Below, one piece after another: positions 1 through 12,541 of a stretch of DNA of 64,000 bases. Location: NCBI GenBank assembly GCA_030062745.1, contig CP099847.1, forward strand, positions 29,064,923 through 29,128,922, read 5' to 3'. Each line of letters starts with the position of its first letter. Within the stretch, counting starts at the first letter, position 1. The notes under the pieces are model-generated. The model was not told the origin of the DNA. It made no database searches and was given only the letters and a program-made list of their open reading frames with translations. The stretch comes from Capitulum mitella. Taxonomy: Eukaryota > Arthropoda > Thecostraca > Pollicipedomorpha > Pollicipedidae. Made by a program: the position numbers and the translations under genes.

Positions 1-3000
1 CAACTATATTTCCGTTGTTTTGTCGCTGTTTTTGCCATCATGCTGTATTTCATTTCTTCCTTGCCAAATGCATTTTCGCTTCATTGCATTATATGGGTAT
101 CTCACAACCATTGCACGATATCTCATGCTTATCGCAATAAAGTCGACAAGCTATTACTCTTCGTCATGCCACCGCCATCAGGACTAAGTGTTTCTGTTGA
201 CCGAAAGCAGCAAAATACCCCTAGGCTGATCTTATAAGCTGCATATATGACAGCCCCCTCCCCAAAAAGGAAAGACTTGTGATCCCTCGACGTGGAACAC
301 TCAGTGCCCGAAGTTTTTCAATTAGAAGTGGTCATCGCTAGAAACCAAGCAAAAGAGCTGCGAAGTCCTTCATAAAAGCGGATGGCTTACTCAAAAGGTG
401 TTTAGTAATATAAGTCTTTGGCTGAAGTGTAGAAAAGCATTTCTGAAGCAATTCTACAATCAGCAGATAAGAGCGATGCTTCACCATTAGGTTATCGGTG
501 GACCGATTGACGAAGAAACCTGAAGTACAGCAAGACACAAACGGCACGTCCGTTCCCACAGAGGCGTGGTCCAAGACTTGTCAAAATCGCATAATTTTAT
601 AGATTTTCTTGTGAGTTTTAGTGTTGAAAAAGTATCCAGTTTTTGTCATTGTCATTGTCCTTTACGTACCACACGCAGTTACCTGTCTTCAAGAAACGTG
701 CAGGATGACTGAAGGGCATTGTGGGGAAAATACTTATCGTCTAGAACGTCCTTTGGCTGCAGTTTGTCGCGCTGCAGATGGAATGCGGTTTGATCATTTG
801 TACTTTTGAAAGCTCCCCCAGGTCTGTGAATGTGAATGCCCGTCTCGCCGCACGTCAAATGGAATATTTCCAGCTTGGCCTAGCTGCCCGCATTCAAATG
901 GAAATTTCGCATTATTAAACCAGAGCCAGCACTTGGCCTGAGTAGTCGCTCTGCGTCACTCGGGAGGCCCTCGAAAGTGGAAATCACGTCGATTCAGCTG
1001 ACTTACAGACTATTACGGAGCGGGAGCCGTGCACTCGCTGGCTCTTCGTGACGGAGGTTCCAAGAAAACACTCGGCTGATGTGACTCTGGGTTCGGGTTG
1101 TTCCATGTCATGAGCTCTGAGCGTTCAGCAGTCATTGTTTGTTCATTGCCATTCAGCACAAACATCGTGCGATCGAAACGCTTATGTTGGCTGTTTTCCG
1201 TAAAATGATGACGAGTCGACGTTTTACTTTGTTGCATGCCAGCACTACAGCTGTGTTGGCAACATTACAGCTGCATGCCAACATAACAGTTGCGTAGCGT
1301 GATACACCACTTGCGCCTCCGTGGTCAGATTTAACATGAGGAGGGATAGACAGGACGGATTGTGTAGCTTTAGCAATGAATTCACAATATCTTGGCCAGC
1401 GTGACCAAACACACCTCTTGCTCGTGCCCCCCCCCCTTCCCCCGCCTTAGAACAAGCCTCCGAGACGGCTGACCGTTCAGCGCGCGGCAGGCCGCCCGGC
1501 TCGGGGTTACGATGTCTCGTGCGATGTCACTACATGCACTCCCAGGATTCGGCAGTTGACCAGTTGCCCTGCTGTGGTGGTATGAGCCCCAGAGAGCCGT
1601 ATGCCGTGAACTGCTGCTAATAGCTACATGTAACTCCTGGTAATTACCTGTTGTTCTTATTGCACGCATTTTGGCCCGAATGCTTTGAAGTGGGTAAGGT
1701 TGACATAAAGCCCATGCTAAACCGGGCTTGTGGAATAACTTCCTCATACACTGAACCAGGGGACACTGGAGAACCCTCACGGTGCGAAGTAAACTGTAAG
1801 TGCGCCCACTGAGAGCAGAACCAGGGCCATAGTATTTTGGCCTCCGAAACTGGTGCAAGAGAGCAACTTGTCCTCTCATCTTTCCCTCTCCTTGGCCGCG
1901 CTCTGCCTGAACTCACTATCGTAAGTGGCCTTCAGGTTCGGATTTTAAGACCTCCTCATCCCAGATAATTCTGTGAAGGAAATGACTTGGTGCGAAAGAC
2001 AGGAAACGAAGTGCCTCCTTGGTCCGAGCCCGATTTTTCGTGAAACTGGAAATTTGTTAAAAAAACTGCCAAAAGCAAAAAACCGGGGCACGCGCCCACG
2101 TGCTTCCTCACTGGATCCGCACCCGAACTACAGTTGCCACTTTCGGCCCTCTGGGTGTCACCGAGCCCGCTGCCGACCCCACCTCGTCCCTCGAGTTCAT
2201 CTCTGTTGACCGCTGAGCTGTGGGTGAAGCTCTCCAGTCGGCATCGCTCCGCCTTCGGCCAGCGGACGCCCGAGCCGACGAGCCGCCGGCCGACCAGCGC
2301 CTGCCGCTATCCGGAGCGGCCCCCGCCTTCAGGAGATGGCGCGATGTCGTGCCTCTGCTGATGGGGCCGCGCAGCCGCGTCTTTGTTGTTCGCCACCCAC
2401 CGGAAATGGACAATGTCGCTGACAGAGGCATTAGACACGGCAGTCTGTCCACATGAAAAACTGCAATATTGCTGCTCGTGACGCGTCTGGGCCATTCGTC
2501 ACGTGCAGGGTCGTCAGGCTTATCCAATCTTTATGCCCGGCACCGACAGTGATGCCTGCTATGGAGCAATGCGCAATTTCCCTGCGTCTATACAAATAAC
2601 CATTACTCAGACATACCATTGCCTTGCTGTTGTCCGTGGAAGACAAGAATGCTCGCATCACTGCTGGCCGTTGTCGACGGAACTTTCATACTTAAAGGGG
2701 AGGGATGTAGGACATTTTTAATGTGATTTCCTTGCCGTCGACGCCAGGGTAATATTCAGTTTCAGTGTTCAAAGGCGGGGGCGCACTAATGGTTCTGTCG
2801 CCCCTGGTCCTGACATTCCTCCGTTGGAACCTGACATGACACACCGTACGCTGGTGAATGAAGATTGCTCAGGGATGATGAAGTAAAATAAATACTGGAT
2901 AGTGTGGGAAATTGTCGCAAGTAGTAATTATCGCAAGTTAAGCACAATGGATGCTATGTCAAAATATAAAATTGAAATACAGTAAAGTACCGAACATTGC

Positions 3001-5100
3001 AAAGGCACAGATAAATGAGGGCTACATCATCTAGTGTAGGGCTGAAATGTTGTACCTCCGCCATGCTGTTCAAAGATATCTATGCAATCAATTAAAGTCA
3101 TGTTTTGAGTCAAATGGCAACAGTGATGTCATGGTTTGTTTTCAGTCCACCGTAAGTTTCATGTCACTGGTGAAGTGCCGTGGCATCCACCACCACTCCG
3201 CCGGATCTGAACATTGTGATATTCATCGTGCTCAGTCTTTCCTTGGCAAGTAATGCTCGATTCGTGGGTTGGCGTGCGGCCCACAGGCTGCTGACAGCTG
3301 ACCTGAACGCCCAGACTATATTGTCGCTGCTTGACGCACAGAGGAACCAATGCTTGTAACTCCTGCACGGTTCATTTCACGTTCCTAGAAAAAAAAAACG
3401 GGGAAAAAAACGAAAACTCCCGTTAAATAAAAGACAAAAAAGTAAACGGATCAAAATGCGCAGCATTAGTACGAAGTTCATTGCCATTTGTTTAATACAG
3501 ACTTAGCCCTTTCTGAGTATTTTCTTTTTCATTTGGTGAGTTCTAGACAGTCTAAATGGTTCTCCGTCCCATATGAAACCTATTCGTCTTCTCACGACAG
3601 CTTAACGCTACATCAAAGTCATTCGATTAATTTTATTTGGATCACGATCGCTAGCGGCGGCAATTTGGGACGACAAATTCGGCGAAACTTCCAAGTGCTT
3701 CCTGTGTTTGCTTTAGCGAAGTCATTCCGGAAAAGCCAGAGAACCGGATGCTCAGGAGTGGCCACACATCTTGGCCAAGTCTGACGTCGTCATTCGAGAG
3801 AACTTCAAGTGGGCTATCACAGTACGGTTTTATCACGCGACTCCGGCAAGACGCACTTAACTGTGTAGCATTTAAATCCTATAACCTTTACAGCGTATTA
3901 CTCTATACATTAGCTACTACAAAAATATGCAAGAATATCCTCTGAAAAAGCATATTTAAGTGTGTGTGCAAAGTGGCGTTTCGTACGCGCGTGGGATCCA
4001 GGTATTGTTTGCTGTCTGCCGCCTGTTGTCTGCCGCCTGCCGCCTACTGCCTGTTTCCTGCTGGCTGTTGCCTGAGGGGCGGTCCAGTCGCTGCCCTGAG
4101 CCTGGACTTGCCTCACGGCTGGGTCGCCGGGTCGGCGATTCTGGTTGTTGTGCGGCATTTGACATCTGACATCTCACATCTGACATTGTGCGACATTCGT
4201 TCAAGTTGCCTGGGGAGAGGCGCTGCTGTTCCATGTTTTCTATGTTGCTTGAGTTTGTGTGCTGATGTGTTCGTTTGTGCGATATTAATGGAGGCGATAA
4301 ATCTCGTGGATTGCTGACAAATTTGATTATCTTTTGGTGTCAAGAATGTGTTAATGGATACAAAATAGTACCGCTTTAAAATAAGAAAGCGGTAAGTAGG
4401 CGAGGGCGTCGGCAGAAAGCGATAGAGCAAATCTAGCTCTGCAGCCTAAATTAGGCTCCACTGTGGGTCTCCCAAGGATCAAGGGTGGCTCACCTTTTGA
4501 AAGATTTACGGAGGATTTCAAAGTATTTTCTCGACTTTAGGGATGGGAAGTAGACATCCAGAGAGACGCGTTCCCTCCGAGTCTGTCGTGCATAGTGCGA
4601 GATGCGTATACATATGCGTATCATGACCATTCTGCAGACTGTAAGATCTCATATGACCTCCCCATGGTCGGCATGCAGTCGTCGTTCTCGGGGCGGACTG
4701 GATTATTTGTTACATGGCGCTCACCGTCCTGAAATGACCCCAGTCAGTTTCCTGATGCGTGTGTCATCCTGCTGCAGAAGCTGGTGTATTCTGCTTTTCC
4801 TGACCAGGTGCTGCATGATCTTTTCAACAGTTTTCTGATGTTGCCTGAGGATTGCCGGGTGCAGGTGCTTGCTGAAGGCATCACCTCCTTTGATGCTGCT
4901 GTCATGAAAGTTGTGGTGATCGACTCTCTTGTCTGTTTTATTCCAAAGATGATGCTGGTGGTGGGTCTCTGCCGCAAAACGGTGCTAATGTTGGGAGGTT
5001 GATGGTGGTGCGAATGGTGTAGCCTCGGCGCCTGTGAATCTGTCAAAATTTTTCGAGGGTTTCCATGTGTGGTGGTACTGGTAACCTGTTCTGTTCCATT
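1..5100. other. Unassigned region
   Basis: Apart from the weak frame at 1382-1879, I see a GC-richer block at 2100-2450 with open frames on both strands but no decisive splice sites, and a short CTGCCGC-type minisatellite with repeated ACATCTG at about 4015-4190. No gene can be supported. Confidence 0.5.
1382..1879 (-). other. Unidentified 165-codon open frame
   Basis: Open on the minus strand, beginning MRGQVALLHQF. No codon bias, domain or signal peptide. Probably chance or transposon debris. Confidence 0.12.
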
Positions 5101-5108
5101 CCACCAGA

Positions 5109-5322
5109 CATGGGTGTAGCCACGTCTCAGAAATTGGGGAGGAGGAGGGTGGGAATTAGCATTTGGGGAGACAAACCGAAACAAAATCTTATATTTCAAG
5201 GGGACTTTGTAAAAAACGTCCACGTTCCGACCAAAATTCGGAGGGGACAAAAGCCCATTTTGCCACAATTAAAGGGGACATGTCCCCACCTAATTCCCCT
5301 CCCACTTATGGTTACACCCATG
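5109..5322. mobile_element. hAT-type MITE with 8-bp target duplication
   Basis: A 214-bp element whose ends are inverted (CATGGGTGTAGCCA and its complement with one mismatch, TGGTTACACCCATG). It is flanked by near-identical 8-mers, CCACCAGA at 5101-5108 and CGACCAGA at 5323-5330. An 8-bp duplication and GTAGCCA-type ends are hAT hallmarks. It has no coding capacity. Confidence 0.75.
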
Positions 5323-5553
5323 CGACCAGACAGTGTTGCCATTGACCCTGGGGACCTCGGGGGGTTTCCCTGTTTACCCCGGCTTGCCGCCCAGCGAACG
5401 GTGTTCTGGGACGGTCGCGTCGCCGGTCGGCCCGTCTCCCTCGGGGTCTGTGGCATCGTTGGGCAGCCGGTGCTCTCCGCGACCCGAGGCCTTCGCCGGG
5501 TGGCCGACCTCCCGCGTCGAGTCGTCGGCGAACGGTCGACCGCCGGGGCGGAG
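5323..5553 (+). other. Unidentified open frame after the hAT MITE
   Basis: The frame reads PDSVAIDPGDLGGFPCLP onward, with VSLGVCGIVGQPVL and a TGA stop, and third positions are mostly G or C. The minus strand is open too (195 codons). It could be an exon or old transposon coding sequence. No domain recognised. Confidence 0.22.
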
Positions 5554-6390
5554 TGAGCCGTCGTGTGACCGGCCCGCGGGACAAATGAGTCGTCGGGTGG
5601 CCGGGTTTCAGAGTCCAGTGCGTTTCTGGGGGAGGAAGTTGCCACGGTGACCGTGGAGCGCGCTGTCGTTCGTTGGAGGTCTAGCTGCGCGCGAGCATCC
5701 TCCGCAGTGGTTTGTATCTTAGTGCGTGGAAATGCGATGTCACAATGTATTGTGAGATCCACGCGAGCGGAGGTTTTCTTCACGGCGGCTTTGTTTCGCG
5801 AGGGTTGCCGGCGTAGAACGTCATTCTGCCAAAATGGATTTGAATTTCCCGCGGCGGTGCGATTTGTTCATTTGTAAATGTGCGATTATTATAATCATTC
5901 TGCTGAGATTGAAATCCACTTGCACATGACGGCGCATCCTGACCGTTTCCAGATGATGTCATGTGCGATCGTTTGTTTTGTTTATTTTGTTTGTATGTTT
6001 ATTTTTTGTTATGTTTGTTATGTTTGCATGTCTGCTACAGTTGTCAGGATATTGCGGTTTTTTTTTGCTTATTTTTAGGAGATTGGAAGCGTCATGCTGT
6101 GTTCCGTGCGCGTGCTCGTGGCTGGGCGCGGTGCGCGCCGACCGGCTGGTCGGCCGCTGGTGGGGCGCTCGACCTTTCGTGGCCTCAGGCCGTGTGTTAC
6201 GCTGGCAGGCGTGTCGCGTCGTGAGGGCAGGCTGGACCGGGGCGCGAGTCCCGATAGACGTGCTCTGAGGCGTCCTGTCATGTGTCCGCCGTGTGGTACG
6301 ATGTCCGCTGAACGACGAATACAGAGAGCCAGCTACTTGCCAGCTACTTGTGATTTCGCCGACCATGGCAACAGGAAGAGCACCGCTACC

Positions 6391-6436
6391 CATATATATA
6401 TATACATGCATACGCACATATATATACATGCATATA
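6391..6436 (+). repeat. Imperfect TA/TG-rich microsatellite
   Basis: ATATATATATATACATGCATAC-type text: a TA tract broken by CATGCA boxes. Confidence 0.8.
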
Positions 6437-6867
6437 ATTAATCACAATTTAGTTCCACAAAAAGGCAATAAAGGCGGACCTCAACTGCAGTTTAGTTCTT
6501 TGAGACAGTGCCAGATTTCTGGTGTGAAAACGGATTGCCAGTTTTGACGAAGCCAGTGTATTTGGAACAGAACATCGACAAACACCACACGAGTCTGGCA
6601 ATCCAGCATCTTTTAAAACCATGACTGATGATCTGAGGAACAGAAACCCCGAATCGCACAGCACAGCTGCCAGAAGAGAGAGCGGAACGCCGTCAATAGG
6701 CAGCCTGACAGAAATCGGAGACTTTCGTGCCAAGATTCGAGCGTCAGGCCAGGCAGAGATGCACCGGGTCGTTTTGGTGGCGCGCGTGGATGTGAGCCCG
6801 GCGCCGCGCAGCCAGCGACGAGAGGCCGCGTGACGAGCTCTGCCGGCGCTCACGCCGTCACAGGCAG

Positions 6868-6960
6868 TCAGGTTCCGGTGCGGATAGAGACCATCGTAGA
6901 CGAGGGAGTCTCCAGCGAACAAAGAGGTCCCCTCCGCCAGCTGACAACAGCAGCCCCCAC
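6868..6960 (-). CDS. Possible unassigned exon
   Basis: GTTGTCAG/CTG opens a frame reading LAEGTSLFAGDSLVYDGLY and HRNLTACDG, closed by GAC GGC/GTGAGC. Splice-like ends and a sensible frame suggest an exon, perhaps of the same transcription unit as gene D. A second minus-strand frame over the same bases ends DCL and stop, so coding is not certain. Confidence 0.2.
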   Translation of the reverse strand: MGAAVVSWRRGPLCSLETPSSTMVSIRTGT

Positions 6961-7318
6961 GGCAGGGCAGCCGCCGAAACAGAGCCAAATCGACGGCGGG
7001 GCCATAGCCACATAGTCACATCGACAGTCATATCGCCGATTAGAGGAGAGATTCTCCACCACAGTGGAAGCGTTGAGTACCGCAGCATAGACTACCGTAG
7101 ACAGCAGAATCTCCTGCTGACAGCAAAGGTTTCGTGGGTAGACAGAGACATGTTCGGTGACTAAAGCTCTAGAAACCTGCACGCGAGAGACGCTTAGCTG
7201 CCGTGAAGCGGAAGCTCTGCTGTCAGCAGAGACTTCCGCAGGGGCCGAGGCGAAGACCCGAGGCGATGGCCATGGGTGCTGGCGACGACTGCGATGCCCT
7301 GGCCCCCTGTGAGGGCGT

Positions 7319-7387
7319 TCACTGTCCAGAGGTCCTCCAAACCCAGTCGGGATATGGTCGCCTCTCCCGGGCCCGCATACGGTTCAT
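7319..7387 (-). CDS. Gene D candidate last exon
   Basis: GTGTTGCAG followed by a phase 0 frame of 22 codons (MNRMRARERRPYPDWVW, ending SGQ) and TGA fits the phase 0 donor of the 11036-11220 exon. The same DNA also has a longer open frame on the minus strand (EPYAGPGEA onward, needing phase 1) and one on the plus strand with several cysteines, so the assignment is weak. The acceptor has a fair pyrimidine tract. Confidence 0.2.
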   Translation of the reverse strand: MNRMRARERRPYPDWVWRTSGQ

Positions 7388-7821
7388 CTGCAACACCGGA
7401 CTGCTGTTACCCAACGTACAATTATTTCAGCAAGGATCTGCCGGCGATAAATTAAGGATTTCCGTGTGGCGGGTTATTCGACAGGTCTTTTTGGAGAGTT
7501 ATACGGTAAGTTTATGAGAATTCGTGCCCAGCATATTTTGTTCGTAAAATGAGCAGTCCGAGACAAAGGCCAGGGTAACATTATGGGTATAATTAATCAC
7601 ATGATGGACAGCTACTGCCACCCACTGAGGTGCTGCCATAGTTTTCATAATACCCGAAGGCAGAAGGATGGGAAGGGGGGGGGGGGGCTGTCGTGAGCCT
7701 CGTTTGTTCCCTAATGCTAGCATACATTTCAAAGTCAAATCAAGCGAGGAATAGCAATGCCGGAGGAACGAGTCGTGCGACACGGTACACTGATAGCGAT
7801 TCTTCTGGTCGACCTTATTGA

Positions 7822-9038
7822 CCTGTCCCCGACTGAGGGGGGGCAGTTGACTGCCCCCCCTGAGGTTTTTCTGGAATTGCGAGAGAACCAACAAACACAG
7901 AGTCACGAAACTTTGTATACCTTTTCCTCGACCAATTTTAAATCTCATGTCAAAATTGTGACCTCAGGTCACGTCAGGTGCCTGACCTAAGTCAGGTCAA
8001 ACAGATCTATGTCCAAAAACGTTTAGCGCCCTCTAACTTTTTCGCAAAACAAGATATCACAATGATACTTTCAGGGATTAGTGATCGTGATAGATGCAAC
8101 AAATCTGCTATCTCAGATTTTTTTAGAATTTTCCGGGTCATTGACCTGAGGTCAAGCCCATTTTTAAGACATGTCTCCGTTTTCTTCGGAAATTGACGGA
8201 ATATTTTATAACATTTTTAGTGTGGAGTGAAGCAGACATCTAGTTACCGTCATTGGGCAAAGTATCAATGACTTCCAGCTATTGACCTGAGGTCAGGTCA
8301 CGAATAACTGCTGTGAGCCAAAATGTACCACCGTCAAAATCGACGATGAATTACTCAGAATGAGTAGAAAATGGCAGAACTAGCTTGCACAGACGTAAGT
8401 AATACCAGGAAAAAATATGCTCCCTTGAAAAAGTAGCATGTTTTGAAAATAAACAAGCGTTCGCGAATAAAGCTCTGCCAATTTTGTAGATTGGTAACTA
8501 ATGAATTTTTCCAAAATTTAATCATGAGAAACCATCACAAGAACCACAAAGATCAGTAAAATTACCTAAATCGTCTTTTTTTGCGAAAATAAATGAACGC
8601 TAAAATTAGTTCCCGTCAATTTGGCACCGTATACGGCAGCGGCGCACACCGACAGCTGGCGGGAGAATTGCCGTGTCTTTAACTCAACGTTTCGGCGTAT
8701 ATGTTGAACAAATCTGGGAAATTAGACGTGTATCGGCATCCGCGGACCTATACTTATGCGCTGGTGCCTTTACCTATGCGTTATTAGTCCCAGCCCCTGA
8801 AATTCAGGCCGTTTCTCGCTCTCATGCAGTCGGCTATGAGAAAACATATATAGGGCGTAAATTGGCTTACATATTATCTAAAACTAAAAATGAGACCAGT
8901 TTCGAGCTCTACTCGTCACAAGCTTTCCAACGGTGTGCTTATTTTTATCGTGTGACCAACCGTTCGTGAGTTAGAGGGGGGCAGCCAACTGCCCCCCCAG
9001 TCGTGCATGTTCGAAACGGACCGACGGTCGTGCGCGGG
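7822..9038 (+). mobile_element. piggyBac-like non-autonomous element, family 2, copy 1
   Basis: About 1.2 kb, collinear with the copy at 17445-18697. The right end is CGCGGG/TTAA. The left end is a decayed TTGA/CCTGTCCCCGACTG. Both ends carry a hairpin of G and C runs around CAGTTGACTG or CAGCCAACTG. TTAA targets with CCC...GGG ends point to the piggyBac superfamily. There is no transposase. Two short open frames (7978-8196 and 8673-8969) are shared with the other copy. Confidence 0.72.
8673..8969 (+). other. 98-codon open frame inside family 2 element
   Basis: The frame begins MSLTQRFG and ends RVTNRS, with the hydrophobic stretch LYLCAGAFTYALLV. The second copy keeps an open frame at 18334-18624 with an in-frame two-codon deletion and eight substitutions, most of them amino-acid changing. 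Conservation of openness is notable but could be chance over one pair. No known domain. Confidence 0.3.
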
Positions 9039-9043
9039 TTAAG

Positions 9044-9216
9044 CAGGGGGGCAGCCAGGATTTTCGTAAGGGGGGGGGGCGGGAACTGAAAACTGTTTGA
9101 ACTGAAATCGTACGAGAACCGCCTGCCGGGAAGACGATATGCAATGGTTTTCGCAAAAAGGCGGGCCTAAGGAGGGCCCGGCCAGCGCCCCCCCCCCCCC
9201 CCATTGGCTACGCCTG
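9044..9216. mobile_element. Possible hAT-like MITE remnant
   Basis: It begins CAGGGGGGCAGCCAGG and ends CATTGGCTACGCCTG, which is roughly inverted and of hAT style. G and C homopolymers lie next to both ends. No matching target duplication is visible, and it abuts the TTAA element ending at 9038. Confidence 0.3.
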
Positions 9217-10372
9217 TGTTATGAAGTATATCAGTCAGCTGTCGACATGAAGAGACTGAGAATTACCCGTGGATTGTAGAGTTCCTCTCAATCTCAATCT
9301 CACAAACGATTTCCGCAAGTGTTAGCAATAAGTCAATAAATGACACATCCAGAAATTCAGTAGGCACTGTCTGAAGTACAGAGTTGCTCGAGGAAGCAGA
9401 GTTCAAAGTGGCCCTATACGGCTTTGCGAGACTTTTGGACCCAGCTACAGAAATTCTTTTTACATCATCTCAAAGACACAAGCATAACAATGTAGCCGCG
9501 ACAATGACGTATTAAAAGATGCAAAATCGAAAAAAAGCTAGTCTGCCAAGAAATGCATAGACATACGAACACTTCAGGATCAATCACATACTTAATTCAT
9601 CAGACACAAGATAGGAAGAGTTTGTTTTTAAAACAAATGCAGCTGCTCTGAAGGAAACATTCAACATAAAGATAGCTGTACGTCCCCTTGATAAGTGCGA
9701 CTGGCGCGTAATGACACTATTATCATAAAATTGGCATAGCCCAATAAGGATGGCTACCAAGTAACAAGAAAGTTCTGCTGCTATGATGACCATGCGGCCG
9801 GACAAGCTTTACTGACCACAGTCGGGAAACGGCTGTTGCGCGTCGTGACGTGCAGTGGACAGCCGTCTGTTCGTAGCTAATCGTAAGTCTTCACAAAGGA
9901 GGAGCGGTAGAATATGTACGCACTTTGGCACTTCATTTCGGGCTGTTCACAACACGGAAGTCGCACCAAGAGCTGACGTCTCTTGTCGTGGGATCGTGAC
10001 GACCACGCATGGTCCACAGGGGCGACGATGTATGGACTACGAATGCTTGTTCCCTGGCCGGTTAAAGTCACTCATTTCATTGTGGAGTCAGCTTCGATGA
10101 AATGGCGTTGATCATGAGAGGGTAATATAGATGGTTTTCCATTAAAAATGGCATGGTCCGATGATGAATAGTGACGGCCAGCGTCGCGAAATGTGGGCTT
10201 TGAATAGGAGGCAATGGGGTAATTACGCTCGATGGCGTGAATCCAAAGGACTGCTCCGTCAAGGGCGATTTGAAATTCGCCATACAAATGCCATGGCGAG
10301 GCACTAAAGGGACACGAAATAAGCAAAAGGTTTAAAACGCAGCGTCGTCAACTAATAGTTAATAAAAGGCCT

Positions 10373-10894
10373 TTGTATGGTTCGTTATGGACATTGGCTT
10401 TAAATGAACAGAAGCAGTTTGCTGGGGTTCTTCGAATTGCCTATAATGCTGGAAATGCAATAAAGTTTCAGCACAGAACAACTGGAATTCAGTGCGGCAA
10501 AACTGGGGGAAAATATAGCCTGCAGTTCCACGTACCGGAAATAACTATCAAACCAGTTTACTCCTCGTGCTTCTTGCTTCTCGTAAAGAACGATGCAAGT
10601 TATGATGATACATTAGTATTAGAAACCTTAAAGCAACAGTGGAAAACGCTTTCACATTCAAACACACTTTACTACTTTGGACGTATTTTGGACACATTTC
10701 TTCCACAGTCAGTACCGACGTGTTCACAAACAGTACTGTCAAACGCCAGATGGTTTCGGACAGATGCCTTTGCTGACGGGATCGTCATATTCAAGAGGCG
10801 AGAACTCAGCACTGCGGCCGTGCAGCCAGCCGTCAGTAGCTTCACGGTTCCTCTTCGTCAGGGGATATTCGTCCTGACTGGAAACTCAATTTGA
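10373..10894 (+). other. Unidentified 173-codon open frame
   Basis: One frame stays open for 173 codons in 44% GC DNA, about the longest expected by chance in a window this size. It contains FLLLVKND and WFRTDAFADG but matches no family I know. It is not conserved internally and shows no splice-site support. Confidence 0.2.
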
Positions 10895-11035
10895 CCGTGC
10901 CGTGCTCTCTCCAACCTCGCCATTGGACCGGAACAGACTTGTTTTACGTCCGGCACGATAAAAATCGAGCCACCATGCAACCAGCCGACTACTATGTTCG
11001 AACAGACGCCACAAACCAAACAGCAGACGGCTCAC

Positions 11036-11220
11036 CCAAGCGCGGGCGAAGCCGGCCGCATGGGTGCGCACGCGTTTGCTGCGAAGGCTGTTCCCTTCCC
11101 GGTAGCGGAGTGCAGGTCTCGCGGACGGGTCCCCCAGCAGGGATTCCAGCAGATCCGCCGTCTCGGTCCCCTCCAGCTCCTGCGTCTTCTCAGGGCACGG
11201 CTGGCCGTCACAGTCCCGAC
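11036..11220 (-). CDS. Gene D candidate exon 2 (CDGQPCPE ... SKR)
   Basis: Between TATCGCCGGCAG and TGG/GTGAGC lies a frame of 61 codons with strong G/C third positions: RDCDGQPCPEKTQELEG, then TADLLESLLGD, RYREGN, SLRSKRVRTHAAGF, ending ARAW. The incoming phase (two bases of a split Gly codon) matches the donor of the signal-peptide exon at 14962, giving a secreted chain whose mature part begins about QGRDCDGQPC. SKR is a possible dibasic cleavage site, so a prohormone-like role is conceivable. CDGQPCPE also recalls the end of thrombospondin type 1 repeats, but one short match proves nothing. The three plus-strand frames here are shadows. Confidence 0.58.
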
Positions 11221-12490
11221 CTGCCGGCGATATGGGCTGACGTAAGACCGCAGCTTTAGCTCGGTGCTGCGCTTCCGAGCAGAGGATTTTTGGTCTTTGG
11301 CGCGCCGATGGTTAAAGACGAATAAGGCATGGTATGAGCCTGCAAATAATTGTCAGAAAGTAAATACTGGAACCCTGAGGTAACATCTGCGTTTGCATTG
11401 CATATCCGTTTTGCATCATCACATCACTTAGGTCATATTCATTTGATTTACATCCAGAACACTTCAGAGCACTCCTGAATAAGACAAATCGTTGGCAGAA
11501 AAACGCTACATTCTGATCATCAGACAAACATGAATTATTGTCTAGAAAGCACCCCAAATTAAACCAAGCGGGGGCTCATTTCGGAATGAAGGATTACCCT
11601 CCATCAAACGTTTTATTTGAAGCACATCATTCGTTTAAAACAAAGAGAGGACTTTGTCAAAAGAATTGCGCTTGAAATACTCGCAGTGCGTTGGAAGAAA
11701 GGGTCCAGAAGGTCCCTGTTTGCGGTAAATATTATATATTTAAGGTTTCCTTGTTTTAATCTCGTTTTCGCATTTCGCCGTAATTTCCTTGTCAGGCGAA
11801 ATGGTTTCATTTCACACTGCACTAGTAGAAAACTAAGCCTTGGGCCATATTTTGTTTGGACCTCGCTCGATTTGCTTACTCGGCGGGACTCGAAATGTTT
11901 CGCTATTTTATTCCCGACAAGACTGCACTGCAGCAGGTTCACAAATAGGACCATTTCAGGACAAGATGTCCTGTCTCGGCTTCTTTTAATGTCCGTTGAC
12001 AATGCAATCGCTTCAATATATTCTCAATAACGTTTGCATGTCTGTTTCAGTTTGGTTCGTTTCGACATGGCATGTCTTGGACGATTTTCATCACATAACG
12101 TGACATCTGATGTTTCCTTTAAACATTTGTCACTTCATACAACGACTCGAAAAGCCGTTATGAAGGTCAATTTGTCAAAATAAGGAAAATGTGCGTCGTG
12201 TTTCTAACTTCATTCAAACCCCACTAACGCCAGCGCCGCAGCCCCGCTTTCAAATTGTTATCATCAGTCAACATCGCATAGCTGTGAATCAGAAGCCTTT
12301 GAAAAGCTGGGCCGAGACCGCGATGAAAGTGGCATATCGCATGGCTTCCACGAAATGGAAAACACATCAGTCAACCGAAAAGTGTGGTATTTTTCTCTAG
12401 AAGGGAGTCACTCATTTGCAGAGCATTTCCGAACTATGACTGGACGTGTTCATTATCTCTTCCTTCACCATTTCTCCTCTACGGTGCCAA

Positions 12491-12541
<51 letters not shown>

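Noticed and set aside
4015-4090. CTGCCGC-rich short repeat with Arg/Gln-rich readings
   Set aside because: A simple-sequence tract; the three overlapping frames show no sign of coding.
7203-7517. Plus-strand frame with DDCDALAPCEGVHCPE
   Set aside because: It has several cysteines and fair codon use, but no splice sites fit and minus-strand frames compete. Left unassigned.
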